A DNA stretch of 64,000 bases from Impatiens glandulifera (GCF_907164915.1 NC_061863.1:38475382-38539381); one strand, 5' to 3'; shown: positions 49,410-63,748, numbered from the stretch's first letter. Notes: generated from the letters alone by a model not told the origin. A program made the numbers and translations.

Positions 49410-52400
49410 TTTAAAGGTTAATACTTTCGATTCTTCAATATGAAGCTCAATTATTGACCATAATCATTATTCTACAATATCCCAACAAAATAAAAGGATT
49501 AAAATTTGACAATGTAAGTAGAGATAAAATATAACTTAAAAAAACAATATTGATTTATAAGATTTATAGATAGATCTAATTTTGAACGTTTTAAGTTGTA
49601 GTAAATCAACTGTAACAGATTTTTGCTAAATTCAAAATGTTAATTAATTCTAATTCTTTATTTAAACAAGTATGAAAATTAAAATTGAACCGCCAAATTC
49701 TAATAATAATTTTACCCTAAAGAAACATAGTTTCACATTAAAAATAGGATAATAAGATGTCTTTACAATACTTTTTGAACATCTATGCAGTGAATATGAT
49801 AGGCAAATAGAATATTTTCAAACACTAAGAAGGAATATATTATTAAGACTAGAGATTATGACAAAATCGTTATACTCTACATGCTTCTATTTGCATCAAC
49901 CAAAATCATGGGGTTGGAATCACTTAGATACTTAATATTAAGGGATCTTTCATTTCATTATGACAATAAGGTCTTTGCAATTTAATACCAACATATCCAT
50001 GTGTTTGGTCATTGACTAACACCTAACAATCAAAAGAAATGCATGTCTTCTCAAATACATACTTGTAGGAATTGGAAACCTAAATAATAAGATCTACTCT
50101 ACTCAATATCCAACCATGAAGTTTATTACATTCTGTCTTTCTAAACCCTATCATATTATACATGATGCAAGATAGATTTATCAAAGAGGGCAAGGAATAA
50201 TGAGTGAAAAGGGACATCATGAGACCTAGCTAGTTTCAAATCGTTGGAGATGAGATTAAAATGTGTGGATTGAACATGCATAGGAAAAATATAGAGATAA
50301 GATTAAATCCACGGTTTGGACAGCCAAAGGAAGAAGATAAGAACAAGCATAGAAAAAAGTACCTATCACACAGTGGCGGCGGAATCGTCGAAGATGAAGA
50401 TGAAGAGAAGCAAAGGAAGCTTGGCCAGTGATATAATATTAGGTCATTTGTCTCTTCTCCCTCCGGATCAGTCCGCTCTCTACAAGTGTTTTTTCTAAAA
50501 ATATTTGATTAAATTTTTTTTCTAAAATATTATTGACTTTTATAAGAAATTTGACAAAAATAGATTGATAAAAATTAATTTCCATAAATCTAACACTTTT
50601 TTAAATATATCTTCAATCAAATATTTTTTTATTTTTAAAATAAATAAAATATATTTAATGTGTAAAATACTTCTCTCTATATTTAAATCATAACTTTCAA
50701 TCCCTACTAATTTATTAGTTTAACTCTCTAAATCAATTTTATTTTAAATGTTAATGAATAAATATTATTTTATTTTAAATGTAAATGAAAGATTTATTCT
50801 ATAACATACTTTTTATATGTGGTTATTCATTGTATAAATACAATTATAATCATGAAATAAAAAATGAAAAAATTATAAGGATTTTTTAACAAATAAAATA
50901 TTATAATTAATAAATAAATTCTTCCAATTTAGGATAAAGAAAAATATTATTTTAATTCAAACTCATAAAAAGGTTGTCATTTTCTTCAAACACAATAGTT
51001 AGCCCAAATGTATATAGATGTAGAAATTTGAAAATGTATTGATATAAATAAATAAGCATACATTTGATGTACCCAATTATTTATGAGGATGGCTAAGAAC
51101 TAAAAAATAGATATAAATTTAATCTTTACTATTGAACACTTTAATTTAAAATTATTGATCCATTTAAAATGTTAATAAATGAGAAAATCAGACACATAAT
51201 AAATAGAATTTCACACTATTGATCAGTTCAATTTTGAAAAACTTGTACAAGGTTAATTCTAAAATAAATTCAAACATAACGCTTTTTATACTTATGTATG
51301 GTTATTGAACTTCAATTTATCATCTTTTACTACATTACTTTTTTATTTATTAACAATATTTTTGTGTTAACTTCTTATTTCTTAACAATAATTTTGTGTT
51401 ATTAAAAACACGTAAGAATGATTATATTAATTTATTTATATATCAAAAGAATACAATCACAAAAACATGATCAATTTATCTTATGAAATATGAAAAATGA
51501 AAACTACAAAAATAAAAATTATAAAACACTAATAAACACTTTCAATAATTCAAATAGTTATGTTCAAGAACGATAAATGTTTATTACAATTTATCACTTG
51601 CAAATTTATTCAAAAGAAAAAAACATATATCTCAAAAAAAATACATCAAACTAAAGACACAATTTTATAATTATTAAATTTAAGAACGTATACCCAACAC
51701 ACAATACCAATTAAGATTTTGACTTCTTGAATAATAGAGAAAAACTATTGAAATATAATAAAAATTGAATTTTTAATGTAGCTCACAACTTATCAAATAA
51801 AATAAGTTAGATATTCAAATGTACAAATATCATTTGTTTCCACTATTACATCGAAATATGTGAACATGCATAAAATTAAAATTAAGATTCAAATAGTATT
51901 AATTTTCTTAATGTATAAAAAATAGAATAGATTTAAAACGACTGAGAGAATGGATTATTTTTCTCTACAAAAAAAAATATCACTTTCAATACATTTACAT
52001 TACTAAAAATCAAAACATATTACAATATATATATATACACATATATATAGATATACACATATATATATATATACACACATATATATATATATTGTTTAAC
52101 TTATTATTTCATTATCAATTATTACCAACATATTTTAACCCACATTTAAAACTATTAATTTTCCTTCTGAATCCAAACTCTAATGAATTTAAATTTTAAC
52201 TCCCATGAGCCTAATATACATCATAATCCTAGTTAACATTTCCTTATTATAAATTTAACCTTGGACTATTTTCAAATTTACAATCCAAAATATTATTCAC
52301 TCAAAATGTTATTACCCCTACTTTTTATGTTTAACATCTAATTGAGATGCCAATCGAATCCTATATATTATATATATATATAATTCTCCTTATTCATTAT

Positions 52401-53382
52401 TTATTAATGTTAACAAAACATAAAAGTCATTGTGTTCTCCAATAAAAATTATTAAGTGATAAAATAATTAAGGATTTGTGATGAAGTACACTTCAATAAC
52501 AAGAATAATCAAAACATAAATAAAAAATTATAGGCTATACCAACATGAACGATAACCTTCATGTTAGCTTTGTCATGGTCATGAAAAAAGCCCCCAACAC
52601 AATTCTACATTCTACATGTTTCCTCGTACCTAAAATATACACAAACATTTAATGTTAATCAATACCATCTTACATAATTAAAAAATAGTACAAAAATTGT
52701 TTTAAATAAAACAAACATTTAGCAAAAAATATTTATAACACTAAAAATTATCATATTTTGTTGTACTATATTATATGAGTTCATCATTTTACACGAGACA
52801 ATACAACATTAATTGAAATATAATTTCAATTGAGTATTTTTACCAAACAGGAGATAAATAATCTAAACATCTTACAGACCAAATCATTCTAGTATGAAAA
52901 AACATAATTTTCTGCAATAATCAATATCAACATCCAGGATTAGTTTTTTCAAACGAATAAAACTCAACATAGAGTCAGTGAAAAATCACAACTAAATCAT
53001 ATTGAAACTCTGTCACCCCATCCCAAAATCAACTAGTTGCAAAGAGAAAATAATTTAAACTAAGATTAATAGTTAAATCATAAAGAATAAATAATTGAAC
53101 AATATTACAAAATTGCATCCACGTCAAAAAAGTCTAAGACCTACTTATACGAGGAAGAAGTAATGTATTATGATACCAAAACTAAACAAAAAACAGCTTA
53201 GACCGTTTATTTAGGGGGAAATAGTATAATATCCATCCCATGACAAAAAAGATAAGGTCATCCAATTACTCAAATTAAAAATAGAAAACCAAAAGGATTA
53301 GATATGGACAATAAAACTAACTGAATATCAAGTCTTCTCTGTATCACCCATAATATCATTTTATTAGAATAATATATATATA
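49410..53382. other. F-box upstream region and A+T-rich tail of unit C
   Basis: No gene seen; collinear with 20868-24799. Confidence 0.55.
52024..52091. repeat. Compound AT/AC microsatellite
   Basis: AT runs interrupted by ACAC and AG steps. Longer than and different from the pure AT run at the same place in unit A. Confidence 0.9.
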
Positions 53383-55175
53383 ATCAGTGTGAGACTCTAT
53401 GTAAACATCAACTAGATAATATCATTAACAAGAAAAAAATATATTTTTTTATCATTAACAACGTGTGTGTTATTACTTATATTAATGTAGAATATAATAG
53501 TGGAAACAAATAACCTAGTGGAAGAAAGAAGGTAAGCAGAAACAGTGATAAATGTTATAGGTAAACTATAATAAATGTCTTCCAAAAAACTACACAAGAT
53601 TGACATTTCTCATCATTCATCAAGAATTATAGAAGACAAAATAATTATATGTTCAATGATCCAAACAAAATAAATTATTTCAAAAATGAAGGTGAGCATA
53701 AAATTTTGACAAACTCAAATTTGTGTAGAAACATTAATCTATTCTTACAACATTAAGTTGGTATTCTAGGATTAAATGAGTCAAGTTAGAAAAATAAATG
53801 ACTAATTAACTTAATAAAGAGTCAGCATTTTCTCTTTAAATTGTAGACATAAAAACACTATAAAATATCAAACATGAGAACCTATAATAAAACATCTTCT
53901 GGGTTTATACAGATATCAAATAAATGAAAGATAATAAAATAGACACTGTTGTTATTTGAATATAGGATAAAATAATATGACTTTGGAGAAATAATCAATT
54001 TGAGATAAAATAAATAAGTGGAGTAGAATAAGTTTCATAGTAAATTAACTCAAATCTTGCACTGCCGCCAACAATATGTATACACCTTATAAATAATGAC
54101 AATGAAATGTTCGAATTCAAATCTTCTTTCTAAAACTACAACTATTATTTTAACTAACATAATTTTACTTTCCTTTCTACTTAAGTAGATAGATGTTAGA
54201 TTTTAGGAAGGTTAATAGTGTTGTAATTAAGGTTACATCTCTTTAAGTAAAGATGGTAGAAGATATTAATCAAATTTATTTTATAACATCAATTCTGGAA
54301 TTAATGTTAAAAAATGTTTATTTCACCTAATTAGAATGCACAAGTGGTTAATATTGAAGTCTATATTTTCGTCAAGACTCCTAAGAAAGAGTGAATACTA
54401 ATTAAGAATTATTTTCAAGCAACTTTTATATATAACATAAATTTGAATAGATAATATTTAATGATTAGATATGATTAATGGATGAGAATATATCTAAGAA
54501 TTTATACATGATGGGGTTGTTGAGACTTTTAATATGAAAAAAAGGTGTCACAACATTCAAAAGAATAACAGTTTCTCATGTGAACAAAATACATGTCAAA
54601 TTAAGGGTATAACATCTTTTCAGGGGAAAATAATTTTTCCATCCCATTACCAAAAAGATAAGGCCATCCAATTACTGAAACTAAAAACATAAAATCAGAC
54701 GAATTAGATAGGACTAATAAACAATGAGAATGAAAGGTTAGAACTCAAAAGTTCTATCTTAAAATGTAGACATTATTATATAACATGTTTGTCACTCTAC
54801 TTTCTACTTAAGTAGATTGGTGTTGGATTTTAAAAATGATAGTAGTGTTGTAATTAATCTCACTTCTTATTTAGGTGAAGATGATAAAGGACATTAATCA
54901 ACTTATTTTTGGAGATAAATTCTTAAGGTTAGACTAATTATAAAAGAAACATACTTGGTTTAGAACCATGTAGTGAATAATCTTTTAGGGTACTTTTTTC
55001 CGTATTCTCTAAAAAAAAATAAAAACATATATATTTCATTTAATTGTAATGCAGAAGAGGTTAATACTGAAATCTAAATACTCGTCAAGCTTCTCGAAAA
55101 AATGCTAATTAATGTTCTTTCTAAGCACTTTACATAAATTACTAATAAAAAGGTTAAATGACGAATATTTTTAGC

Positions 55176-55280
55176 GATTGGTTATGATACCAATCAGTGT
55201 AAAGATAATAATACCGATTGATTATAATATCAATCGGTATAGCGGAGTCAATACGGATTAGTTATAATATCAATTGGTAT
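55176..55280. repeat. ACCGATTGG hairpins, unit D copy
   Basis: Only three hairpins remain; the fourth was removed by the local deletion. Confidence 0.65.
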
Positions 55281-55752
55281 AACCTAGAAAATACGATGGA
55301 AACTACGCGGCAACTTTCCACGCCCTTTTCCTGATACATATCTCTTATCTATTATCTATGTATCTATCTCATCTTCCTTACAATAAAATCCTAATATTTT
55401 TCTGAGTCTTCACTTCCTCTGTATCTCTCTTCCTACCTAAGAATCCCAAACTACTTTTGCAAGACATCAACATCTTATAGAATAAATATTCATCCGCATT
55501 TAATCAATGATAAAGTGTACTGGGAACAAACCGTAAAGTATGTGATCAACTGTGGTATTATCTATCATTGGTCCATCACCGAGAATAAATATTGCTTAAT
55601 GTCCATCTATTCGTTTGTTCTAAAAAAATATCAAACATTGATTCAATTTCTCCTTATGTCCATCACCAAGAATGAATACGGCTTAAAATTATTAGACTAC
55701 CAATAGATTCACAAGAAAAGGATGAAGTTTCCATTATTGAGGAAATTGAAAG

Positions 55753-57891
55753 CCATCGAATTTTGATGCAGCCGACTGATTAAAAAACCAAACAATGACT
55801 AGGGTTATAGAATCACAAAAAATTAGGTATCCAACTATAATTGTAAATTGAACCTTGTTGGGTGCGATTCTATCTCAGTCATTCGATCAATCTTGGGATT
55901 GTAGCATTATCCCCCTTCATTTCTCCGTCGTCCTCGACGAAGTGATATTGGTCAGGTTTGACTTCATGTTAGCGACATCTATAGGCATTGAATGTTTATT
56001 TTTTTAGCATCTTTCCAAGTCTAGTCTTCTCTTTCTATCCATTCTTAGCTCATTAACCGTTTCTTTTGGTCTTCCCTGCATTACGAAATCTAGTTCACCC
56101 ATAAAAAAAATTTCCTGATAATTTATGCACCAATTTAGGGAATTTCTACAATGAAAGAAGAGATCCCTTAGACATTCTTCAATTGTGATATATGGAAGAC
56201 ATTATGTATAATGGCATTATTTGAGAGAGAGTTTATAGAATAGTTTATCGACCGAGAGCTGCATATATGGCAATAGTATCACTAATGCACAACATTCGAT
56301 CTCTAAAGTGAACTCGTTTATCTTTCTATCATTCAACTGTTTCATGCAATTTTATATATTCTTTTTAGCAGGGCAGAAAGGAGTCGAGCTATAGAACCGT
56401 AGTCCTTCATAAACTCTCGATGTTATTAAGTCAATCCAAAAATTCCTTTCAATTATTTTACTAATTATGGAGTCGACCATTTACTCATGATCTCTACATT
56501 CTCTAAGTTAGTAGTCATTCCACATTCATCCAATATAATATCGTACATGATAATCACTTTCATATATGTTTGTTAATCCTTAGAATCCATTGACCATTTC
56601 ATTGACAACACCTGAGTGGGCAATGTATCATGACTTATATATTTCATAATCTTGTTGTTTATAAAGTTGAAGATTCTACATCTATTGACCATGATCACCA
56701 TTGGTAAGTTTCCAATCTTGCTGAGAATCTGAAGTGTTTGAAAGTTTTTAGAACCGGTCAATTCATGTAAAGAAAATGTGGGATCTTCCTCTGCAATGGG
56801 TTGCCATGAAGGAGAATTGTCAAGAAGTGGTATTAGGGTGACTTCTTAGAAACTTGGTCATTAACTGAGACCATGAATAACTTTGATTTACATATGTGGT
56901 TAGGTTCCCACCTCTCATCACAAGTGTAGTAGAGGTCTTTACTCCTTTTTTTATCCATTATAGTTGGGTTTGATTGCTTTATGTGGACCTAGTTCACGTT
57001 AGAAGAAGACGCATAAGAGGGGCTTGGTCAGGTCAGTTTAACGCAGGAATGGTGGTTCTGAAATATACATGTGGCCGCTGCTCAAAAGTGACTTGCATGT
57101 CACTTCTTAGACCTTGTTCATAGACATGGCCTCATTTAAGGACTCGAGAAACCGCAATATGACTACATTTACAATTTCTTCCCTCAATCTGAATAGGTAG
57201 TAGTCTATAATATATTCTCTACGTATACTATACAATTTTTAGGAAATTATATGTATTGGAGATTTTTTCTTTGAATGAACTAACATGTTTTAAGTGCATT
57301 AATTTTCTTATGGGGGTTTCATGTATAGAAGGACCGAACTATATTAAGAGGTCCCTCTTGAACACGTTCCACATCATTACTTTCATGTAGTTGCTTTGAT
57401 GAATGTATGATTGAGATTTCCTAATTCAACGGACTATGAAATATTAAGTTGTAGGGTGGAGCGGAAGAATAGAAAAGAAAAAATTCAAGGGTTTCGAGGA
57501 TAAGAAAAAACAGTGATAAGAAAAGAACACTTTTAGCGCATAATAGTTCAAGAGTTTTAAGATGAAGAATGAAGATTCATAAATTTAGTTGAGAGAAGCC
57601 AAATTTTCACAAAAAATTATTTATGCTCTTAATTGGGTGAGTTCGTTTTATATACAGGTTTATATACAGACAAAACCCAGTAGAGAAATTAGTTACAACA
57701 GCTCAAGTTTGAGCATGAGGGTAAGTTCAATAATCTAGGGTTAGAGTTTCACAAAACTAGGTTTGAAAAAAACAGAAATTCAAACATTAAGATATATAGG
57801 CCTAACTTGTGAATTGAACATTGTTGGGAACGATTTAATCCCAGCCGCTCGATCAATCCTGGGATAGTAGCACATAACTATAAGGATTGAG
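55753..57891 (-). pseudogene. Decayed Ty3/gypsy element, unit D copy
   Basis: Copy of 2590-4730. The protease frame is at 56761-56573 with one residue changed (Ala to Ser near the end). Confidence 0.7.
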
Positions 57892-58150
57892 CTATTTTGT
57901 TGGGTGTTTTTTCAAATGAAAGCTAAATCCAACACGAAATCTACCGTAGAAAACAACAACAGTGAGAGTTTTCTTGAGCCAACGTCATCTTTTCTATCTA
58001 GGCCATAAATTTAAAACTTGGGTCACAACCACCTAATTAGAGGTAGTGTGGTTAATAACAAGTTGCAAATACTAATTCTTAACTCATTTATATTGAAAAT
58101 CTAGTTACAGAAATAAAAAACTCCGGATTTTTTCGAGAGAGTTCTAGCTC

Positions 58151-58987
58151 ATTCGCATAACCGGTTATACTAGTGAAGAAGAAAGATGGAACTTGACGTT
58201 TCTGTATTGATTATAGACGACTGAAAGAGATTTCGATAAAGGATAACTATCATATACCTTCAATCAACGATCTTTTGGACAAACAACATGGAGCTATTAT
58301 ATTCTCAATACTAGATCTTCGGCAAGCTATCATAATATACAAGTAGAAGAGGAAGACATTCACAAAACAACCTTTGTGACACACTCAGAATTATATGATT
58401 TTCGAGTTATGTCATTTGTTTTATACGATGCACCAGTCATATTTCAGTCCCTAATGAAAAAAATGTTTCTAACATGGTTACACAATGGACAAAGGAGTAC
58501 ACATTTTCTTACAAATTTCTTTTCTACAGTACCAATTTAAACAAAAATAAGGAGCAGCTAGAATCAATTTTACATATTCTAGGAAGTATCCAGTTATTGG
58601 AAAAGTTATCTATATGCTCTTTCGAATTATTGAAACTACTTGAGCCACTTCGTTAGTAGTAATTGTGTGGTAGTTGATCCAAGTAAAATCATATGTATTC
58701 TAGTATGGCCAACTCCAAAATAAGTGAAAGCATTAAGAGGATTCCTAGGATTTACAAGGCATAACAGAAAATTCTTATGCAATTTTGTTTCCATTAGTAA
58801 GCCATTGACTGATTATTGCATAAGTACGACTATTTTGTCAAATTGAAACATCCGTTCATACTATCCCAAATAGCTTCTTCCTTCTCTTGAGAATATATAT
58901 AAATTACATGGATTGTCTCAAATAATCATCACATTTGGATAACAATTTCCTTTGACAAAATTGAGACCGGGAATGTTAAGAAGGCTT
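58151..58987 (+). pseudogene. Gypsy reverse transcriptase remnant, unit D copy
   Basis: Copy of 4990-5835 with the same disruptions. Confidence 0.7.
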
Positions 58988-58989
58988 AA

Positions 58990-59242
58990 GGACAGAGAAT
59001 GGAGTGAACCACAAAATGATCCGATCACTACTATATAAGAGATTTAATCAGAATGTCAAACCTTACTAGGCTCTAATTACTTCTTAACTACTGTAATATG
59101 GTTAGTATAAATAGTGGCTTCAATCTCAAAGACAATACAATAAATTAATGTATTTCTCAGTTCACCTTTTCTAATATTTTTCTTCAACCTAGTCTAAATA
59201 GTCTATGATTACATTATATCTAGTTGATCGAGGAAGGTATCA
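58990..59242 (+). repeat. LTR-like sequence, unit D copy
   Basis: Copy of 5839-6080, starting TGGAGTG instead of TGTAGTG. Confidence 0.4.
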
Positions 59243-61559
59243 CACCTTTAAACAAAATAATATCAAATAATTATCTTTATATTAGAAAGAAGTAGGATTA
59301 ATACAAACCATTAATTTTACCTTACCAATTTAATGGTTTTAGAGTTGCATAAGAAAAACAAGTATTAACAACACTCAAACAATCAAATAAAAATCAAGAG
59401 GAGCATCAGAAGAAATTTGAAAAGATATTTCAGAAAGGGAAATACTTACCTCAAGCGTAGAAGAACAAATCAAAAGAAAAAGAAGAGAGAGCTTTACAAC
59501 TATACGAGCTTGTCCATCACATATAATGGAAGAGGAGAAGATACAATAAATGAAAGTTTGTATATAATTTAGTTAAACATTCTGTGTGAGACCTTTCATC
59601 TTCTATTGTTACTGTTTTATTTTTGTCAATAAACTCATGTGTTAACCCACAAAATAGGTTGATTAGTTTATACTAATGCAAATATCTAAATCAACAATAG
59701 TGCATAACTTCACAATATAATATTAAACATTATTATATATAAATAACAACCAATAATAATAATAAATTTATTTGACAAAATTTTATTACTTACAAATTTT
59801 CTATACAACCTTTTTAGAGGTTCTAGGATCGAACACACTATACAACAAGTTCTTAAAAAATAAATATATAATTTTATTATTTATTTAATTAATTTGTATT
59901 CAATATTAATTACATATTATATTATATTATTATATATATTTATTAGAGTGGTGATCAATATAATGTTTTAAACTACCCATTATCTATCGACTATCCAAAA
60001 ACGAATGTAACTACTTAAATGTATTGAAAGAAAATTAAAATTATTATTCAATATATATATATATATGATTGTTGAGATTAATTATTTTTATATATTTATA
60101 AATTATATTGTTAATAAATGTTTTGAAATATGATTATTAATTTATTTATTTTAATTTAAAAACTTAAATTAATTAAATTAACTAATAAGTTAAATGTGTT
60201 AAATATTCTATTTAAACAAATTAATTAACCTGTTAAATATTTTAATGCATATATAGGATTTTTAACTAATAATTTGAGTGTCATTGATTTAAGACGTTTG
60301 TCAAAATTGAAAATAATTGTTAAGTTGATTTATTATGTTAAATATGTTGTTTTAGAGTTATTAATTTTTTAAAACTAATATATTAATTTAGTTAAATATG
60401 ATACATTTCAAAAAAATTTATAGTTATTAAAATTCTACATGAAAATTTACACCCAATTATTAAAAGTATAGAATTAGGATACATGTTTATTTATCATTAT
60501 TATTTTATAAATTATTTAATTTTTGTTTCATAATTTTTGATATTAAATTTATCAATTTTGAGTGATTTAAGATTATATTTAAATAATTTGAATATACATT
60601 TATTAATTAATATGTAATCAATTATTATTAATATTTAGGAAAAATATTAAAATTAATAAATTAGCAATTTAATTGAGAATTTTAAATCATATGTGATCGG
60701 AAGGAAGGTGATTGTAATTATAAGCACTAAAAATCTACATATAATCCCAAAAAAAACTCTTCATTCATTTTCTTTAGAAAACTTTAGGTTCGAAAATTTC
60801 AAACTCAATTTGCTTGTCAAGGATCTTTTTTTAATAGAACATTATTTTAAAAGATTTTTTTAATGATCCTTGACAACTTTTAAAATTAATCATAAATAAT
60901 TAATTTAGGGTTTAATTTTGAATAATTAAGATATTTACAGTAATTATAATTTGATTTTTTAGAAATCCGTTGTTTAAATTTAAATAATTAATTTAAAATA
61001 TTATTTATTTTGAAACAGAGTCGCTAATTTATTTTTGAAAATCTATAAAAAAAAAAAGATATATGTATAAAAACGTATTGGCTATAGTTTCTTTTAGTTT
61101 GTAGTTTGGTGATACTAAGAAAACGGTCTTTGAGCTTCATCCTCTGTAACTGTTTTCAAAACAGTCTCTACTTATAAATTTGGGTTTTTAAAAATGGTTT
61201 TATAACATTTTATTTTTACCGATTATTCTTCCAGTCCTAAACTTGTATAAGGTTTGTACGTTATTTAAAAATTTGTAAAAACAAATATTTAAATGCTGGT
61301 ACATGTTACTGATGATAACTTAGGGAGGAATGTACTTCAAGATTGTTAACGGATCATCGATCTCTATGCTTATTAACAAACATGCTTACAACGGAATCAT
61401 GTACGAACGATTTCTCATACATATAGAAATATAGAGTTTTGACGGAATCATATACAAATAATGTTTAATTTGAACTTTCTATATTTTAATATTCACAAGA
61501 TTTTATATTGTTTGGTTGTTAAATTTTAGGATTAGAAATTAATCCTAAAATCATTTTCA
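59243..61559. other. A+T-rich DNA; unit D's private flank begins at 60165
   Basis: No gene seen. From 60165 the sequence is unrelated to units A and C at the same place. Confidence 0.55.
60963..61078 (-). repeat. Dispersed 115-bp repeat, inverted diverged copy
   Basis: The reverse complement aligns with 14909-15023 over its length, with ACAGAGTCGCTAATT here against ACAAAGACGCCAATT there. Confidence 0.6.
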
Positions 61560-62361
61560 GCATCTGGACCGGCAAAATTCATGAAGGTATGAGCTGGTCT
61601 CTAAAAATGATTCTCAAATTATGAAACGATATTGCAGATCTTTATGACATCCAGCAAGGGAACGGGAAAAACACTCTATTCGGCACGACCACTGGTTTGA
61701 AAACCAGCCTATCATCCACAAGGAGGAGTTTTAAGGGACTGCACATAAGCGAAAATCTGAGACATTAAAGACGGGAATTAGGACTCATTCTTGAGAAGAA
61801 ATCCAGAAGGACAGAGGATACTGAATCATATAAGTAACATACAACTACACGACAGACCGAATATTCATGAATGGAAAGATGAGGACAATGAGAAGCTGGT
61901 ATCGAAGAAAACATGGGAGGTAACCCGGGAAAAAGCGCAGAAAGTAGAATGGTCTCCTCTTGTATGGTCAACGAAGATTATCCCTAGACACCAGGTCATC
62001 CTATGGCTCGCCTTCTAGGAAAGACTCAACACTCGTGATGGTATCAGTAAGTATATGAGCATCCCGGACACGAGCTATCTTCTATGTATAGGAAATTAAG
62101 AAACCATAGATCACCTATTCGGGAGCTGCTGTATTGCTTTAGAGCTTTGGGACAGATTCTATAAAAACCTGGAGCTGATCAGTTTCCCGAGCGAATGAAA
62201 TGAAATCAAAGATGCAACACTACTCAAAACCAAGGGAATAGATTTGCAACAAGCGTGTTCAAGTGCGGCTTTGGAGCAGTGGTGTATAACATTTAGAAAG
62301 AACGGAATGCAAGGGTATATGACAGAACCCGTAGGAGCGTTGAAGAGTTATGGAAAGATAT
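61560..62361 (+). pseudogene. LINE 3' end with zf-RVT region, broken
   Basis: Read across frames, this gives the C-terminal part of a plant LINE pol: WNDIADLYDIQQGNGKNTLF then HDHWFENQPII, followed by the zinc-binding region: WSPLVWSTKIIPRHQVILWL, RLNTRDGISKYM, then CIGN..ETIDHLFGSCCIALELW. Cysteine/histidine spacing matches the zf-RVT family apart from the loss of one Cys (CIGN for CxxC). Several stops and frameshifts. The copia LTR starts directly at 62362, so it inserted into or next to this LINE. Confidence 0.7.
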
Positions 62362-63734
62362 TATTGGGTCAAATTATTTTGACCAAATGTCAAAGTAGTT
62401 TGACTTTTGGAATTTTGATGATGAATGTATATCAAACTAAATCTATGCGTCTAATTGCTTTTGGTGCAGGTGTATAAAAAACATGTTATATTAGACTTGG
62501 TCTTAATGAGGTTCATTAGACCAATTTGGCATTAGATGCACGAAGTTAGACGTGATGTCTAACTTGTTGCGTTAGACGTGCAATCTAACTAGTTGAGTTA
62601 GGTGTGCAGTCTAACTAGTTGAGTTAGATGTGCAGTCTAACACACGTAGTTAGACGTGCAGTCTAACTAGAGAAGTTAGACGTGCAGTCTAACTAGCGGA
62701 GTTAGACGTGCAGTTTAACTAGCGGAGTTAGACATGCAATCTAACTAGTTTAGTTAGACGTGCATTCTAACACACGGAGTTAGACGTGCAGTCTAACTAG
62801 TTGAGTTAAAAATGCAGTCTAAATCCATTAGACCAAGTGTTCTAATTGATCTTGTTATTAGACGGGGATGTCTAATTTCATTAAACGATGTCGTCTAAGT
62901 GAATTACGTCTAATGTCATGCTTAAGCAGTTGCTTGAAGCTAGCACCCGCCTACCCACGTTCTCTAGCTGTACGCTACTCCTGCTCCACTTTCCTGTGAA
63001 GATCATACGACAACAAGCTGTAACCAATTGATTAATGCCACGTAAGCAAATATTCTTCCCACTACTTGTTTTTGTAGGAATATCCTTGAAGAATATTTGG
63101 CGCACTACCAGATTAGTACGGACACGATCTTTGTACTCAAATTCCACTGTGTACTATGGAGGCGTTCCAATGGAAGCTCGTCACGTGTCATTATGAAGAT
63201 TCGACCATTGGTACCTGCTCTTATTTAAAGATCCTCAAGGACAACAGAAGAATCATCGATCTATCGATACTTATATTATTCTATCTTAACTGTCAGCTGA
63301 TTTCTTGCTTTTACTATGTGTTAATTAAGAGAGAGTTAGAATCAAAGCATTATATTAGCTGAGTGATATTCTTCATATTGTAAGTTGAACATAGTCTGTT
63401 CTGTTCAACAGTGAACTAGTCGTGCGACTGTATTTGATTCTTTGAAAGTTAGTGAATCCTTCCGATGGTTGGAAGAACGGGTGACGTAGGAGAGTTAACT
63501 CCGAACATCCATAAACAAATTGATGTGTTGTTCCTTTCTGTCATCTTTTCATTCTTGGTTCTTAACTTCAAACTCAATCAAACATTTCCGCGCTTGAATC
63601 GTTCAAGAGTTTGCAAGAGGTTGCGCAGAATAGAAAGTGATTTAAATCCCTAACAATATTTTTATCAAATCGTTTTTCTGAAGTCGTAATCAATCGCCAG
63701 ACCCTCGTCTCTATTGATTACGCCGATCCTATCA
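62362..63734 (+). repeat. 5' LTR of a copia element (1373 bp)
   Basis: Same family as 12442-14178. It begins TATTGGGTC (normal TG mutated to TA), ends ATCA, and is followed by a primer-binding site. It is shorter mainly because its array has fewer units. A TATA-like TATTTAAAG lies at 63222-63230 and a CACGTG near 63182. Confidence 0.8.
62545..62822 (+). repeat. Palindromic 26-bp array in the unit D LTR
   Basis: About 10-11 units of the core GTTAGACGTGCAGTCTAAC with linkers TAGTTGA, TAGCGGA and ACACGGA; more diverged than in A and C. Confidence 0.85.
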
Positions 63735-63736
63735 AT

Positions 63737-63748
63737 TGGTATAAAAGC
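63737..63748 (+). other. Primer-binding site (tRNA-iMet type)
   Basis: TGGTATAAAAGC two bases after the LTR end. The usual site in plant copia elements is TGGTATCAGAGC; two bases differ, so priming may be impaired. Confidence 0.7.

Larger units (their letters stand above)
29561..53382 (+). repeat. Large tandem unit C (23.8 kb)
   Basis: Collinear with unit A from end to end. It lacks A's 945-bp transposon and has one fewer 26-bp LTR repeat, besides small indels and substitutions. It carries the second F-box gene. Stretches not listed separately match the non-coding stretches of unit A and show no gene. Confidence 0.9.
53383..60164 (+). repeat. Tandem unit D, shared part
   Basis: Matches unit A 1-7004 with small indels, then leaves it abruptly after TTAAAAACT. 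It lacks about 228 bases at 55323-55330 relative to A. It shares with A a 12-base head insertion absent in B and C. Confidence 0.85.
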
